Below are positions 1 to 7,152 of a DNA stretch of 20,576 nt, piece after piece. Both the position numbers and the translations under genes were made by a program. Each line of letters starts with the position of its first letter. The first letter of the stretch is position 1. The notes under the pieces were generated by a model. It was not told the DNA's origin. It saw nothing but the letters and a program-made list of their open reading frames with translations, and did no database searches. The DNA is from an uncultured Treponema sp. GTDB lineage: Bacteria > Spirochaetota > Spirochaetia > Treponematales > Treponemataceae. The stretch is from positions 1 through 20,576 of the forward strand of contig CAJOQA010000015.1 in the NCBI GenBank assembly GCA_905236465.1, in the 5' to 3' direction.

Positions 1-428
1 CACTTTGCAAAGTCGCCACGCTGAGCGTAAGCGATGTACTGCATGGTCTGCAGGCTCTGTGGGCAGGCGCGTGTACAGGCGTTGCAACCAACACAAGAGT
101 AAATCTCAGGGTAGAGCTGCATCATAATCTGCTGCTCAGGTTTTATCGTATTGATGTCGTAAATCTGTTTTACAAGTGGGAAGAATGGAAGGGTAGCGAT
201 ATACATATCGTTTTCAACCTTCTTGGAACAAGCAAGACAAGTCTGAAGCTGGTTCTGTCCCTTAATACGGTAGATTGTGGCACAAGCACCGCAGAAACCG
301 TTACGGCATCCGCAACCACGCTTGAGCTGGTATCCTGCATATTCCATTGCATTCATAATTGTAAGTTCTGCTGGAACATCATATTTTTTTCCAAAGATAT
401 AGATGGTTGCCATCTCTTTCTCTGCCAT
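1..428 (-). CDS. SdhB/FrdB/TfrB-like iron-sulfur protein, 3' end beyond the window
   Basis: The first 142 residues are visible and the frame is open to the left edge. The ATG at 428 follows AGGAG (440-436) at a good distance. Residues 8-68 form a [2Fe-2S] ferredoxin-type domain with C41-x4-C46-x2-C49-x14-C64, close to the SdhB/FrdB arrangement; extra cysteines lie at 39 and 67. Residues 112-123 hold a [4Fe-4S] motif, C-x2-C-x2-C-x3-CP. This order is that of the iron-sulfur subunit of succinate dehydrogenase, fumarate reductase and thiol:fumarate reductase (TfrB). The gene lies 117 bases downstream of flxA in the same direction, so it probably passes electrons between Flx-Hdr and a partner encoded further left. 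I infer a fumarate reductase flavoprotein as that partner because fumarase is nearby. Other flavoprotein partners, or a TfrB-type CCG domain in the missing C-terminus, remain possible. The domain call is firm; the role is inference. Confidence 0.85.
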   Translation of the reverse strand, partial: MAEKEMATIYIFGKKYDVPAELTIMNAMEYAGYQLKRGCGCRNGFCGACATIYRIKGQNQLQTCLACSKKVENDMYIATLPFFPLVKQIYDINTIKPEQQIMMQLYPEIYSCVGCNACTRACPQSLQTMQYIAYAQRGDFAK

Positions 429-447
429 AATAATTCTCCTAAAAGCA

Positions 448-460
448 ACGCCAGGGGCGT
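448..460 (-). other. Short stem-loop in the leader of the iron-sulfur gene
   Basis: An inverted repeat with five-base arms, ACGCC (448-452) and GGCGT (456-460), and a three-base loop lies 8 bases upstream of the AGGAG ribosome binding site of the truncated iron-sulfur gene. It is GC-rich against AT-rich surroundings. It could influence translation or mark an RNA processing site. There is no U-tract on the minus strand, so it is not a standard terminator. Confidence 0.35.
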
Positions 461-483
461 GTCATTTGTTAGTAAATTTAGCT

Positions 484-511
484 TGCGAGTTTTGCAACGC
501 AGAAACTCGCA
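484..511 (-). other. Nine-base-pair stem-loop between flxA and the iron-sulfur gene
   Basis: Arms at 484-492 (TGCGAGTTT) and 503-511 (AAACTCGCA) are exact reverse complements separated by a ten-base loop. This is the middle of three consecutive hairpins in the 117-base gap after flxA. No long U-tract follows on the minus strand. It may stabilise the upstream mRNA 3' end or adjust expression across the junction. Pairing is seen directly; function is inference. Confidence 0.45.
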
Positions 512-514
512 GAG

Positions 515-540
515 AAAAACTGCATGGATGCAGTCTTTTT
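515..540 (-). terminator. Terminator-like hairpin just after flxA
   Basis: Read on the minus strand, ACTGCAT-CC-ATGCAGT (534-519) is followed by a T run reaching 515, and it begins 12 bases past the flxA stop codon. The T run is short and the stem is modest, with a realistic loop of four to six bases. It looks more like a leaky terminator or attenuator that lowers expression of the downstream iron-sulfur gene than a hard stop. The plus strand also has T's after the stem (536-540), so the element is roughly symmetrical. Confidence 0.4.
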
Positions 541-545
541 CTTGA

Positions 546-1373
546 CTAATACTCAGGTGGTAACTCACCTAATTGATCAAAACTAAAAACCGGACCGTCT
601 TTACAAACGAATTTGTTTCCGATATTACATCTTCCGCATTTTCCGATACCGCACTTCATGCGCATTTCCATTGTGGTAAATACCTGTTCTTTTTTAAAGC
701 CCAACTTCATAAGTGCATCAAGAGATAAGTGAATCAGAATTGGCGGACCACACATAATGACTGTCATGCTAGGATCGGGATTACATTCAGTTACGTAAGG
801 TGGAACAAATCCTACATGACCATCCCAATCAGGTTGAGCACGGTCAATAGTCATGTTAAGTTCAAAATTGTCTTGCTTAGACCAATCTTCGCTAAGTTCT
901 TTTAGGAAAACTAAATCTTGCTTACTTCTTGAACCATAAATAACTTGAATTCTTCCGTAATCAGAGCGATGGGCAAGCATATAGTTTACAACGGAATGGA
1001 CAGGTGCTAGACCAATACCACCGGCAATAACTAAGATATCTTTTCCCTTAAAAGTTGTGTCAACAGGGAAACCGTTACCAATAGGACCACGGATAGCAAT
1101 CTGCTGACCTGGCTGAGCTGAATGAAGCCAACTGGTTACACAACCACACTTCTTAATAGAAAACTGTTGGTATTCCTGAACTGTTGGGGAAGATGTTATA
1201 GAAATCATACTTTCGCCAACGCCTGGAACAATAAGCATTGCACACTGCCCTGGCTTGTGCTCAAAAAGCTTCTTGCCGTCAAGTCCTGTTACGCGGAAAG
1301 ATTTTACGTCTGGTGTCTCATCAAACATTTCTTTTATAACACCAACGTAGGGGATGAATGATTCAGCTTCCAT
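546..1373 (-). CDS. flxA: FlxA-like FAD/NAD(P)-binding oxidoreductase subunit
   Basis: This 275-residue protein should be the NAD(P)H entry point of the Flx-Hdr complex. Residues 8-105 form a ferredoxin-reductase-type FAD domain with ISITSSP at 57-63 in the flavin-binding position. Residues 111-235 form the NAD(P)-binding domain with AGGIGLAP at 117-124 and MCGPP at 207-211. The C-terminus has C241-x4-C246-x2-C249-x7-C257, a [2Fe-2S] site like those of AsrB and PyrK. The start codon overlaps the flxB stop (TAATG) and follows a GGAGG site, showing translational coupling. In FlxABCD-HdrABC systems this subunit oxidises NADH and delivers electrons through the iron-sulfur subunits to HdrA. AsrB of anaerobic sulfite reductase is the main alternative, but no AsrC is present and hdr genes are adjacent. 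NADH is more likely than NADPH, but the sequence alone does not settle it. Confidence 0.88.
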   Translation of the reverse strand: MEAESFIPYVGVIKEMFDETPDVKSFRVTGLDGKKLFEHKPGQCAMLIVPGVGESMISITSSPTVQEYQQFSIKKCGCVTSWLHSAQPGQQIAIRGPIGNGFPVDTTFKGKDILVIAGGIGLAPVHSVVNYMLAHRSDYGRIQVIYGSRSKQDLVFLKELSEDWSKQDNFELNMTIDRAQPDWDGHVGFVPPYVTECNPDPSMTVIMCGPPILIHLSLDALMKLGFKKEQVFTTMEMRMKCGIGKCGRCNIGNKFVCKDGPVFSFDQLGELPPEY

Positions 1374-2422
1374 TAGTTCTTTCCTCCTTCCTCTGTATCT
1401 GCCAACTCGTTGTAAGTTTTAATGACTTTTACAATATTCATGTGAATTGGGCAACTTTCTAAGCAACGTCCACATCCAACACATTGGAAGTTGTCATTGT
1501 GTGCCATTGGATAATAAACAAGTTTGTGCATAAAGCGCTGGCGGAACCTTTCTTTTTGAGTAAGACGGGGGTTTGCCGCTGCCATCTGAGTAAAGTCAGA
1601 GTACATACAAGAATCCCAACAGCGGACCTGCTTAATTCCATTTCCTGTATCAAAATCTCGTACGTCAAAGCACATACAGGTGGGGCAAATGTAAGTACAT
1701 GTTCCACAACCAAGACAAGTCTGGTAAAGTTTTTCCCAAACACTTGAGTTAAAAATCTTCATCATATCCTTGCCTTGCCATTTTGATAGGTCAAGGTGTG
1801 CAAATGGAAGTTTTTCAGTCTTAGCTTTAATTTCTTCCTGTTGTTTTTTTACTTCTGTATCAGAAGTATCAGATAGTAGATTTTTTGCTTTTTCAACAAA
1901 GGAATTTCCCTTGTCTGTATTTGGCTTAAAATAGTATTTTCCATTTGCAAGCCATGCAGAAACGTCACCTGCAGGATTTGCTGCATCGATTTTATAAGCA
2001 GAACAAAAACAGGTTTCTGCTGGCTCTGAACAGGCTAATGTTACAACTGTTGCATGATCCCTTCTATTCTTATAGTAAGAATCTACTGGGGTCATGTTTA
2101 AGTAAACATCATCAATAATATCAAAACCGCGTGCATCACAGGCTCTTACGCCAAAGACAACAAAGTCTTCTAGTTCCTTACGGGGATCTTCAACTGTTAC
2201 CTTTTGACCTTCCATCTTATAGCTGACCATGTGCTCAGTTTTTGGAAAGAAGAAGTCTTTTGCAGAACGAACAGTTTTTAAAGCCTTGCTGAGTTCTGAA
2301 CCTTTTTTCCACCGCTTAAAATCAGCTTTTCCGGAATTATTTGTCTGCGGAATGTATAAAGCTTCTTTTGAACCGATAAGCTCAAAAAGCTCATTGATTT
2401 TTTCTTCTGGAAGTGAAAGCAT
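1373..2422 (-). CDS. flxB: FlxB-like (AsrA-type) 4Fe-4S electron-transfer subunit
   Basis: The 349-residue protein has an N-terminal region of about 220 residues like AsrA and sulfhydrogenase beta subunits, including GVRACDARGFDI at 91-102. The C-terminal half carries two [4Fe-4S] motifs, C236-x2-C239-x2-C242-x3-C246P and C314-x2-C317-x2-C320-x3-C324P. Between them are further cysteines at 249, 251, 268 and 272 that may bind another centre. It should relay electrons between FlxA and the rest of the complex. The start overlaps the preceding stop by one base (TAATG) and follows AAGGAGG. The B and C letters are assigned by gene order relative to flxA and flxD, so B and C could be swapped in some naming schemes. 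The family is clear; the exact electron path is not. Confidence 0.82.
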   Translation of the reverse strand: MLSLPEEKINELFELIGSKEALYIPQTNNSGKADFKRWKKGSELSKALKTVRSAKDFFFPKTEHMVSYKMEGQKVTVEDPRKELEDFVVFGVRACDARGFDIIDDVYLNMTPVDSYYKNRRDHATVVTLACSEPAETCFCSAYKIDAANPAGDVSAWLANGKYYFKPNTDKGNSFVEKAKNLLSDTSDTEVKKQQEEIKAKTEKLPFAHLDLSKWQGKDMMKIFNSSVWEKLYQTCLGCGTCTYICPTCMCFDVRDFDTGNGIKQVRCWDSCMYSDFTQMAAANPRLTQKERFRQRFMHKLVYYPMAHNDNFQCVGCGRCLESCPIHMNIVKVIKTYNELADTEEGGKN

Positions 2423-3405
2423 TACTGTTTTCCTCCTTGAGCAGCACTTCTCTCATAAATAACAGAGGTTTCTGCATCGCCTTGAGTGTATGTAAGCATT
2501 GGTGGCTTTGTTTCCATATCGCTTCCTGCAATATAAGGACCGTACAGTTCGTTAATATCTTTTGCAAACTTGCGGTTCAACAAATGTAAAGGAATGTTTT
2601 GAGGACATACTCTTGTACATTCTCCACAGTCAGTACAACGGCCAGCTACATGCCAAGCACGAATGATGTGGTAAAGGTTTTCTTCAAAAGAGTTTGCCGC
2701 AACCTTTTGAGATGTGTAAAGATTGTTATTATCAAATACACACTTTTCACAAGTACAAGCTGGACAAGCATCACGGCAAGCATTACATCTGATACAGCGA
2801 CTAAACTGATCACGCCAGAAATCAAATCTTTCATCTGGATTCATTGCTTCAAGTTTAGATACCATATCAAAACGGTTACTTTCCAAAAGATCTCCGTCTT
2901 CACCAATGAGCTCATCAAAAGTAACATGTTTCTTGCTCTTACAATTTTCACAACGTTCTGCAAGTGTCTTTTTTTCAGGATCTGCCATTCCATCACAGGA
3001 AATGCCAACAACGTAAACATCATCGCGGCTGATTCTGTTTTCTTTTAGCAACTCTGTAAAACTGTAAGTGTCACAGGGCTTAAGGAAAACAAGTACAGTC
3101 TCCTGAGGAATAGGGGTCTCTTGGGCATTGGGATCCCTTTGCTTTGCCATAGCGTTGTTTGTTCTTGTTGTGCTCTTTTTAATTTCAATTTCCCTAGTAA
3201 TACGAACTAGGTACTTTGAAAGGTTAGGGCCACACCACTGGTTGTATACAAAATTCTTTTCTAAGTCTTCTGCACTTGAAAAAATACCAGGTGTTATATC
3301 ATAGTCAAAAAGCCCCTTGCGCCAGCCAACTACTTTCTGGACTTTGCCGCTTGAAAGTAATTCTTTAGCCTTTGCAAGAAGTTCTGTAGTTAGTTCTTTT
3401 TGCAT
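2422..3405 (-). CDS. flxC: FlxC-like 4Fe-4S dicluster subunit
   Basis: This 327-residue subunit has two ferredoxin-like clusters, C204-x2-C207-x2-C210-x3-C214P and C257-x2-C260-x2-C263-x3-C267P. Additional cysteines lie at 111 (KPCDT), 137 (SCDGM), 152, 155, 217, 219 and 222. The KPCDT and SCDGM segments resemble the N-terminal core of the AsrA/hydrogenase-beta family seen in the next gene, so the two subunits may be distant paralogues. A hydrophilic stretch at about 76-101 looks like an inserted loop. The ATG at 3405 has a GGAGG site seven bases upstream and lies 16 bases inside flxD. The role inferred from position is electron transfer between FlxB/FlxA and the MvhD-like FlxD. Substrate-level detail cannot be read from the sequence. 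Confidence 0.8.
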   Translation of the reverse strand: MQKELTTELLAKAKELLSSGKVQKVVGWRKGLFDYDITPGIFSSAEDLEKNFVYNQWCGPNLSKYLVRITREIEIKKSTTRTNNAMAKQRDPNAQETPIPQETVLVFLKPCDTYSFTELLKENRISRDDVYVVGISCDGMADPEKKTLAERCENCKSKKHVTFDELIGEDGDLLESNRFDMVSKLEAMNPDERFDFWRDQFSRCIRCNACRDACPACTCEKCVFDNNNLYTSQKVAANSFEENLYHIIRAWHVAGRCTDCGECTRVCPQNIPLHLLNRKFAKDINELYGPYIAGSDMETKPPMLTYTQGDAETSVIYERSAAQGGKQ

Positions 3406-3842
3406 CTTAAGTCCTCCAAGCGTTTGTTTTCGCCAAGCTCGCGTATCTGCTCTACAAAGGAATTCATAATACCTGCAAAGCGTACACCTTCAGCGGCAGA
3501 GCACCATTCAACTCTTGTGCGTCCTTTTTCTATTCCAAGATAATCCAGCATAGAAAAGAGTAGTGTCATACGACGGCGGGCAAAATAGTTGCCCGTTGTA
3601 TAGTGACAGTCACCTGGGTGGCAACCACAAAGAATTACTCCATCAGCACCGCGCTGAAATGCCCTAAGAATAAACAAGGGGTTCAAACGGCAGGAACAGG
3701 GAATGCGTATAATTTTTACGTCAGCAGGGTATTCAAGGCGATTATTTCCGGCTAAATCAGCACCTGCGTAGGAACACCAGTTGCAGCAGAAAGCTACAAT
3801 CTTTGGTTTCCAATTTTTATTTTCCTTAATGTTTTCACTCAT
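3390..3842 (-). CDS. flxD: FlxD: MvhD-like [2Fe-2S] adaptor to HdrA
   Basis: The 150-residue protein is a compact MvhD/FlpD-family subunit. It shows the characteristic cysteine spread: C19-C20-x2-C23 (FCCNWCSYAGAD), C49 and C51 (IPCSCR), C72, C74 and C79 (LCGCHPGDCH), and C114. In MvhADG-HdrABC of methanogens, MvhD binds a [2Fe-2S] cluster and physically links the electron input module to HdrA. FlxD has the same job in Flx-Hdr systems. The gene overlaps hdrA by four bases (ATGA), an arrangement typical of subunits made in fixed ratio. The length matches the family. Position between hdrA and flxC agrees with the linking role. Confidence 0.9.
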   Translation of the reverse strand: MSENIKENKNWKPKIVAFCCNWCSYAGADLAGNNRLEYPADVKIIRIPCSCRLNPLFILRAFQRGADGVILCGCHPGDCHYTTGNYFARRRMTLLFSMLDYLGIEKGRTRVEWCSAAEGVRFAGIMNSFVEQIRELGENKRLEDLRCKKN

Positions 3843-5851
3843 AATACTGCGTCAACCTCCGCCAAGATTTGTTTGTTACTGAATCCCAACAAGTCCATTG
3901 CTCCTGAAGGACATGCAACTGTACAGGCACCACAGCCATGACACATAGCAGTATTTACCTGGCTTACGCGACGAGTAATTGTCGTGCGGTTTGGACCACG
4001 GAAGTCTTTGTTAACATAAGAAATTGCTCCATACGGACAGACATTCTCACACTGACCACAACCGTTACACATATTTTCATCTGGATTTGCAGTACAAGGA
4101 TTGTTCTTAAGTTTATCTTTTACAAGCAGACAAATTGCCTTTGCCGCAGCTCCTGATGACTGTGCAACAGTTTCTGGAATATCCTTTGGTCCCAAACAGG
4201 CTCCTGCTAAGAAAATACCAGCAGTCGGGCTTTCTACAGGGCGAAGCTTTACGTGTGCCTCTAAGAAGAAGTCATCGTTGTCCATAGAAGTTGTAAGCAT
4301 TGTAGCAAGAGGACGTGCTGATTTGTCAGCTTCAAGAGAACCTGCAAGAACAACCATATCTGCCTGAATATGTACTTGGCGGTTAAGAATCAAGTCTGAG
4401 CCTTGGACATCAAGAGTTCCATCGCTATTTGGTGTTACCTTACCAACCATACCCTTTATGTAATGGACCCCATACTGCTCAACTGCACGGCGGTAGAATT
4501 CATCAAACTGCTTGCCTGGAGTACGCACATCAATGTAGAAAACATAACATTCCATATCCGGCCAGTGATCGCGGGTAAGAATTGTCTGCTTTGCAGTGTA
4601 CATACAACAAACCTTAGAACAGTAAGTGTGACCCTTTGTTGCATCCGCAGAACAACGGCTTCCTACACACTGAATAAATACAATCTTCTTTGGTGGTTTT
4701 CCATCTGAAGGACGGAGTAGGTGTCCACCAGTTGGACCAGAAGCATTCATTAAGCGCTCGTACTCTAGAGAAGAAATAACATCCTTGCTTAAACCGTAGC
4801 CAAATTCTGCAAAGGGTTTAAGGTCTATCATGTTATAACCGGTAGCAACAACTATTGCACCGTACTTCTCTTCAATAATTGTATCTTTTGCGTTAAAGTC
4901 AATGGCACCAACACCACAAACCTGTGAACACTTACCGCAAACCTTGTCGTTACCTTTTGCCATAGCCTTTAAGTGCAAACAGGCAGTTGAATCAATAGTC
5001 GCAATCTTAGGAACAGCTTGCGCAAAGGGAATGTAAACTGCTGTGCGGTTATCAAGGTTCATGTTAAATTCATTGGGAACCTTTTTCATCGGGCAGTTTT
5101 CTGTACAAAGACCACAACCCGTACACTTGTCTTCATCTACATAGCGGGCTTTGCGTTTGATTTGTGCGGTAAAGTTTCCCACATAACCTGTAACATTCTG
5201 TACTTCGCTGTAAGAAAGAATCCGAATGTTGGGATTTTGACCAACTTCTGTCATTCGAGGAGTAACAATACAAGAAGCGCAGTCCAAAGTGGGGAAGGTC
5301 TTATCTAGTTGAGCCATCTTTCCACCAACAGTTGGCTTAGTTTCCACAAGGTCAACTGGGAAACCTGCATCTGCAATGTCAAGGGCTGCTGTAATACCGG
5401 CAATACCGCCACCAATAACAAGAGCTCTCTTTGTCATTGGAGTTTCACCTTCTTTTAAAGGTGTATCTAGAATAGATTTTGCAACAGCAGCCTTAGCCAA
5501 AGCAATAGCCTTTTCTGTTGCAGTGCCCATATCTTTTGTTACCCAAGAGTCCTGCTCACGGATATTTGCAATCTCTACCTTATAGGGGTTTAGACCTGCA
5601 CGTTCTGCACAACCACGGAATGTTTTTTCATGCATACGAGGAGAACAAGAACAAAGAACGACACCTGTAAGATTATCCTTCTTGATTTCCTCTTCAATCA
5701 TTTTTTGGCCAGCTGATGAACACATATAAGTGTAGTGTGTAGAGAAAACTACACCCGGAACTTTTTGCATTTCTTCAGCAACTTTTGCTACATCAACTGT
5801 TCCTGCAATATTAGTGCCACAGTGGCACACGAAAACACCAATTCTTTCCAT
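3839..5851 (-). CDS. hdrA: HdrA: FAD-containing bifurcating subunit of heterodisulfide reductase
   Basis: At 670 residues this is full-length HdrA. The N-terminal domain (1-135) carries cysteines at 9, 11, 44, 67, 69 and 81. The FAD site GGGIAGITAALDIADAG lies at 147-163. TLDCASCIVTPRM (188-200) is the HdrA family signature. Iron-sulfur motifs follow at C243-x2-C246-x2-C249-x3-C253P, at C305-x2-C308-x3-C312, and as two ferredoxin repeats near the C-terminus (CNGCGQCENVCP and CHGCGACTVACP). In known complexes the HdrA flavin splits an electron pair, sending one toward ferredoxin and one toward HdrB. The ATG follows AAGGAG at good spacing, 10 bases after hdrC. All expected cofactor sites appear present, so an active bifurcating subunit is likely. 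Confidence 0.93.
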   Translation of the reverse strand: MERIGVFVCHCGTNIAGTVDVAKVAEEMQKVPGVVFSTHYTYMCSSAGQKMIEEEIKKDNLTGVVLCSCSPRMHEKTFRGCAERAGLNPYKVEIANIREQDSWVTKDMGTATEKAIALAKAAVAKSILDTPLKEGETPMTKRALVIGGGIAGITAALDIADAGFPVDLVETKPTVGGKMAQLDKTFPTLDCASCIVTPRMTEVGQNPNIRILSYSEVQNVTGYVGNFTAQIKRKARYVDEDKCTGCGLCTENCPMKKVPNEFNMNLDNRTAVYIPFAQAVPKIATIDSTACLHLKAMAKGNDKVCGKCSQVCGVGAIDFNAKDTIIEEKYGAIVVATGYNMIDLKPFAEFGYGLSKDVISSLEYERLMNASGPTGGHLLRPSDGKPPKKIVFIQCVGSRCSADATKGHTYCSKVCCMYTAKQTILTRDHWPDMECYVFYIDVRTPGKQFDEFYRRAVEQYGVHYIKGMVGKVTPNSDGTLDVQGSDLILNRQVHIQADMVVLAGSLEADKSARPLATMLTTSMDNDDFFLEAHVKLRPVESPTAGIFLAGACLGPKDIPETVAQSSGAAAKAICLLVKDKLKNNPCTANPDENMCNGCGQCENVCPYGAISYVNKDFRGPNRTTITRRVSQVNTAMCHGCGACTVACPSGAMDLLGFSNKQILAEVDAVL

Positions 5852-5861
5852 ATGTCACTCC

Positions 5862-6257
5862 TTACTTTCTATATTTTCTGAATTCACTGACTAAAAGCTG
5901 CTGTGGTGTATCGCTGTCTAGCATAGCAGGAATATCTTCTGGTTCCAAATGGTTGCCACCGCGTGCTTTTTCAACGACATTGCGGACTGCCTCAATAACT
6001 TTTGCAGGCTCCACCTGACGGGGACAACGTTCAAGACAAGCAAAACAAGAAAGGCAGGCGTAAATGGATTTAGATGTCAGTAGCTTTTCAATTTCACCGT
6101 TCTCTACCATCTGAACAAACTGATGGGGATGGTATTCCATTGCATCATAGTTAGGGCAGGTTCCTGAACACTTTCCGCAGACCATACATTTTTTTGTGTT
6201 TACTCCGCAAGTTTCAAGAATAATATCTTTGTAGCTTTGAATTTCTGAATCAAGCAC
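5862..6257 (-). CDS. hdrC: HdrC: small dicluster ferredoxin subunit
   Basis: This 131-residue subunit has two complete [4Fe-4S] motifs, C24-x2-C27-x2-C30-x3-C34P and C68-x2-C71-x2-C74-x3-C78P, separated by the spacing typical of HdrC. It moves electrons from HdrA to the HdrB active site. The start is GTG at 6257, supported by a perfect AAGGAGG six bases upstream; that Shine-Dalgarno lies inside the last codons of hdrB. The two genes overlap by 8 bases. It is soluble, with no heme-binding membrane partner (HdrE-type) encoded next to it. Confidence 0.9.
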   Translation of the reverse strand: MLDSEIQSYKDIILETCGVNTKKCMVCGKCSGTCPNYDAMEYHPHQFVQMVENGEIEKLLTSKSIYACLSCFACLERCPRQVEPAKVIEAVRNVVEKARGGNHLEPEDIPAMLDSDTPQQLLVSEFRKYRK

Positions 6258-7086
6258 AACAGACCTCCTTCTTGTCAGCTTCTGCCTTTACTGCATCTTT
6301 TACACCAAGGGCTTCAGCTAAAAGCTCAGAGAAATAGACAACAGGAAGTTTTCCATCTCCGCTCTTAGTAAGATTGTAGCGACAAAGAGGGCATGATGTA
6401 ACTAAAAGCTCTGCTCCAAATTCCTCTGCATTGCTTATAACAGCCCTAGATCTTTTTTGTGGAATAGAAGGGTCTTCTGCAACCGCATAGGCTCCACAAC
6501 ATTCATTTCTCTGGCCATATATTATTGGAGTTGCGCCGATTGCCTTTATAAAATCTTCAAGAATCTGTGGGTTTTCTGGATTGTCGAAGTCTAAAACCTT
6601 AGAAGGCCTCAAGAGAAGACAACCGTAATAAGCACCAATCTTTTTTCCTGTCAGAGGATTTTTTACTGCTTTCTTTACAGTGTCCCAACCGATAACATCA
6701 CGAAGAACTTCAAGATAGTGAAGAACTTTTGCCTCTCCATGATATTCAATATTATCCTGCTTAAGGTAATTGTTTACCTTAAGAATTACATTCTCATCTG
6801 TCTGCATATCATTATTGACTTGCTTTAAAACATTGTAGCAGGCAGAACATAAAGTTACTAACGACTTTCCCTCATCACGGGCCTTTGCAAGTGCGCGGAC
6901 AGAAGCAAGCTTTGTAGCAATTTCATTTTTCCCCATGGGATAGGTTCCACCGCAACACTGCCATTCTTCCTGTTCTGAAAGTTCAAAGCCTAGTGCTTTT
7001 GCAGCTTCACGAGCATAAACGTCAAGATCGTGAGCCTTGTTTTTCAGCGTACAGCCAGGAAAGTAAGAATAAGTTACTGTTTCCAT
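6250..7086 (-). CDS. hdrB: HdrB: CCG-domain catalytic subunit
   Basis: The 278-residue protein holds two complete cysteine-rich CCG modules. The first uses C12, C44-C45 (QCCGG), C80 and C83; the second uses C156, C196-C197 (ECCG), C232 and C235. In structurally known HdrB these residues bind two noncubane [4Fe-4S] clusters that reduce a disulfide. The start ATG at 7086 has only a modest AAGGA about 11 bases upstream. It is the first gene of the hdr-flx cluster, 66 bases after fumC. Methanogens use CoM-S-S-CoB and sulfate reducers are proposed to use DsrC; neither partner gene is visible here, so the acceptor is unknown. The intact cysteines argue that the site still works rather than serving only as a scaffold. 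Confidence 0.9.
   Translation of the reverse strand: METVTYSYFPGCTLKNKAHDLDVYAREAAKALGFELSEQEEWQCCGGTYPMGKNEIATKLASVRALAKARDEGKSLVTLCSACYNVLKQVNNDMQTDENVILKVNNYLKQDNIEYHGEAKVLHYLEVLRDVIGWDTVKKAVKNPLTGKKIGAYYGCLLLRPSKVLDFDNPENPQILEDFIKAIGATPIIYGQRNECCGAYAVAEDPSIPQKRSRAVISNAEEFGAELLVTSCPLCRYNLTKSGDGKLPVVYFSELLAEALGVKDAVKAEADKKEVCCA
6258..6270 (-). promoter_or_regulatory. Ribosome binding site fixing the GTG start of hdrC
   Basis: AAGGAGG occupies 6270-6264 and is followed by six bases and GTG at 6257. The site lies within the codons for the hdrB C-terminal KKEVCCA. Its strength and spacing support the GTG start and coupling of hdrC to hdrB. Confidence 0.8.
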
Positions 7087-7124
7087 AAAACGATAAATCC
7101 TTATCTAAAAGCGAAATAGTTCTA

Positions 7125-7145
7125 AAAGTCTGCATCGCAGACTTT
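7125..7145 (-). terminator. Stem-loop between fumC and hdrB
   Basis: A perfect nine-base inverted repeat, AAAGTCTGC (7125-7133) and GCAGACTTT (7137-7145), with a three-base loop, starts 7 bases past the fumC stop. On the minus strand it is followed only by a short TTTT-A run that overlaps the stem. It may be a weak terminator, attenuator or mRNA-stability element separating fumC from the hdr-flx genes. No clear promoter for hdrB is visible in the 66-base gap, so some read-through is likely. Confidence 0.45.
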
Positions 7146-7152
7146 CAGACGT

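Noticed and set aside
2599..3048. A 149-codon open frame on the plus strand inside flxC
   Set aside because: It is antisense to a gene with complete cluster motifs and a good ribosome binding site. Its product is Ser/Thr/Ile-rich with no recognisable domain.
546..3842. Anaerobic sulfite reductase (asrAB) as the identity of the flx genes
   Set aside because: The FlxA and FlxB proteins are related to AsrB and AsrA, but there is no asrC and the genes are coupled to flxD and hdrA.
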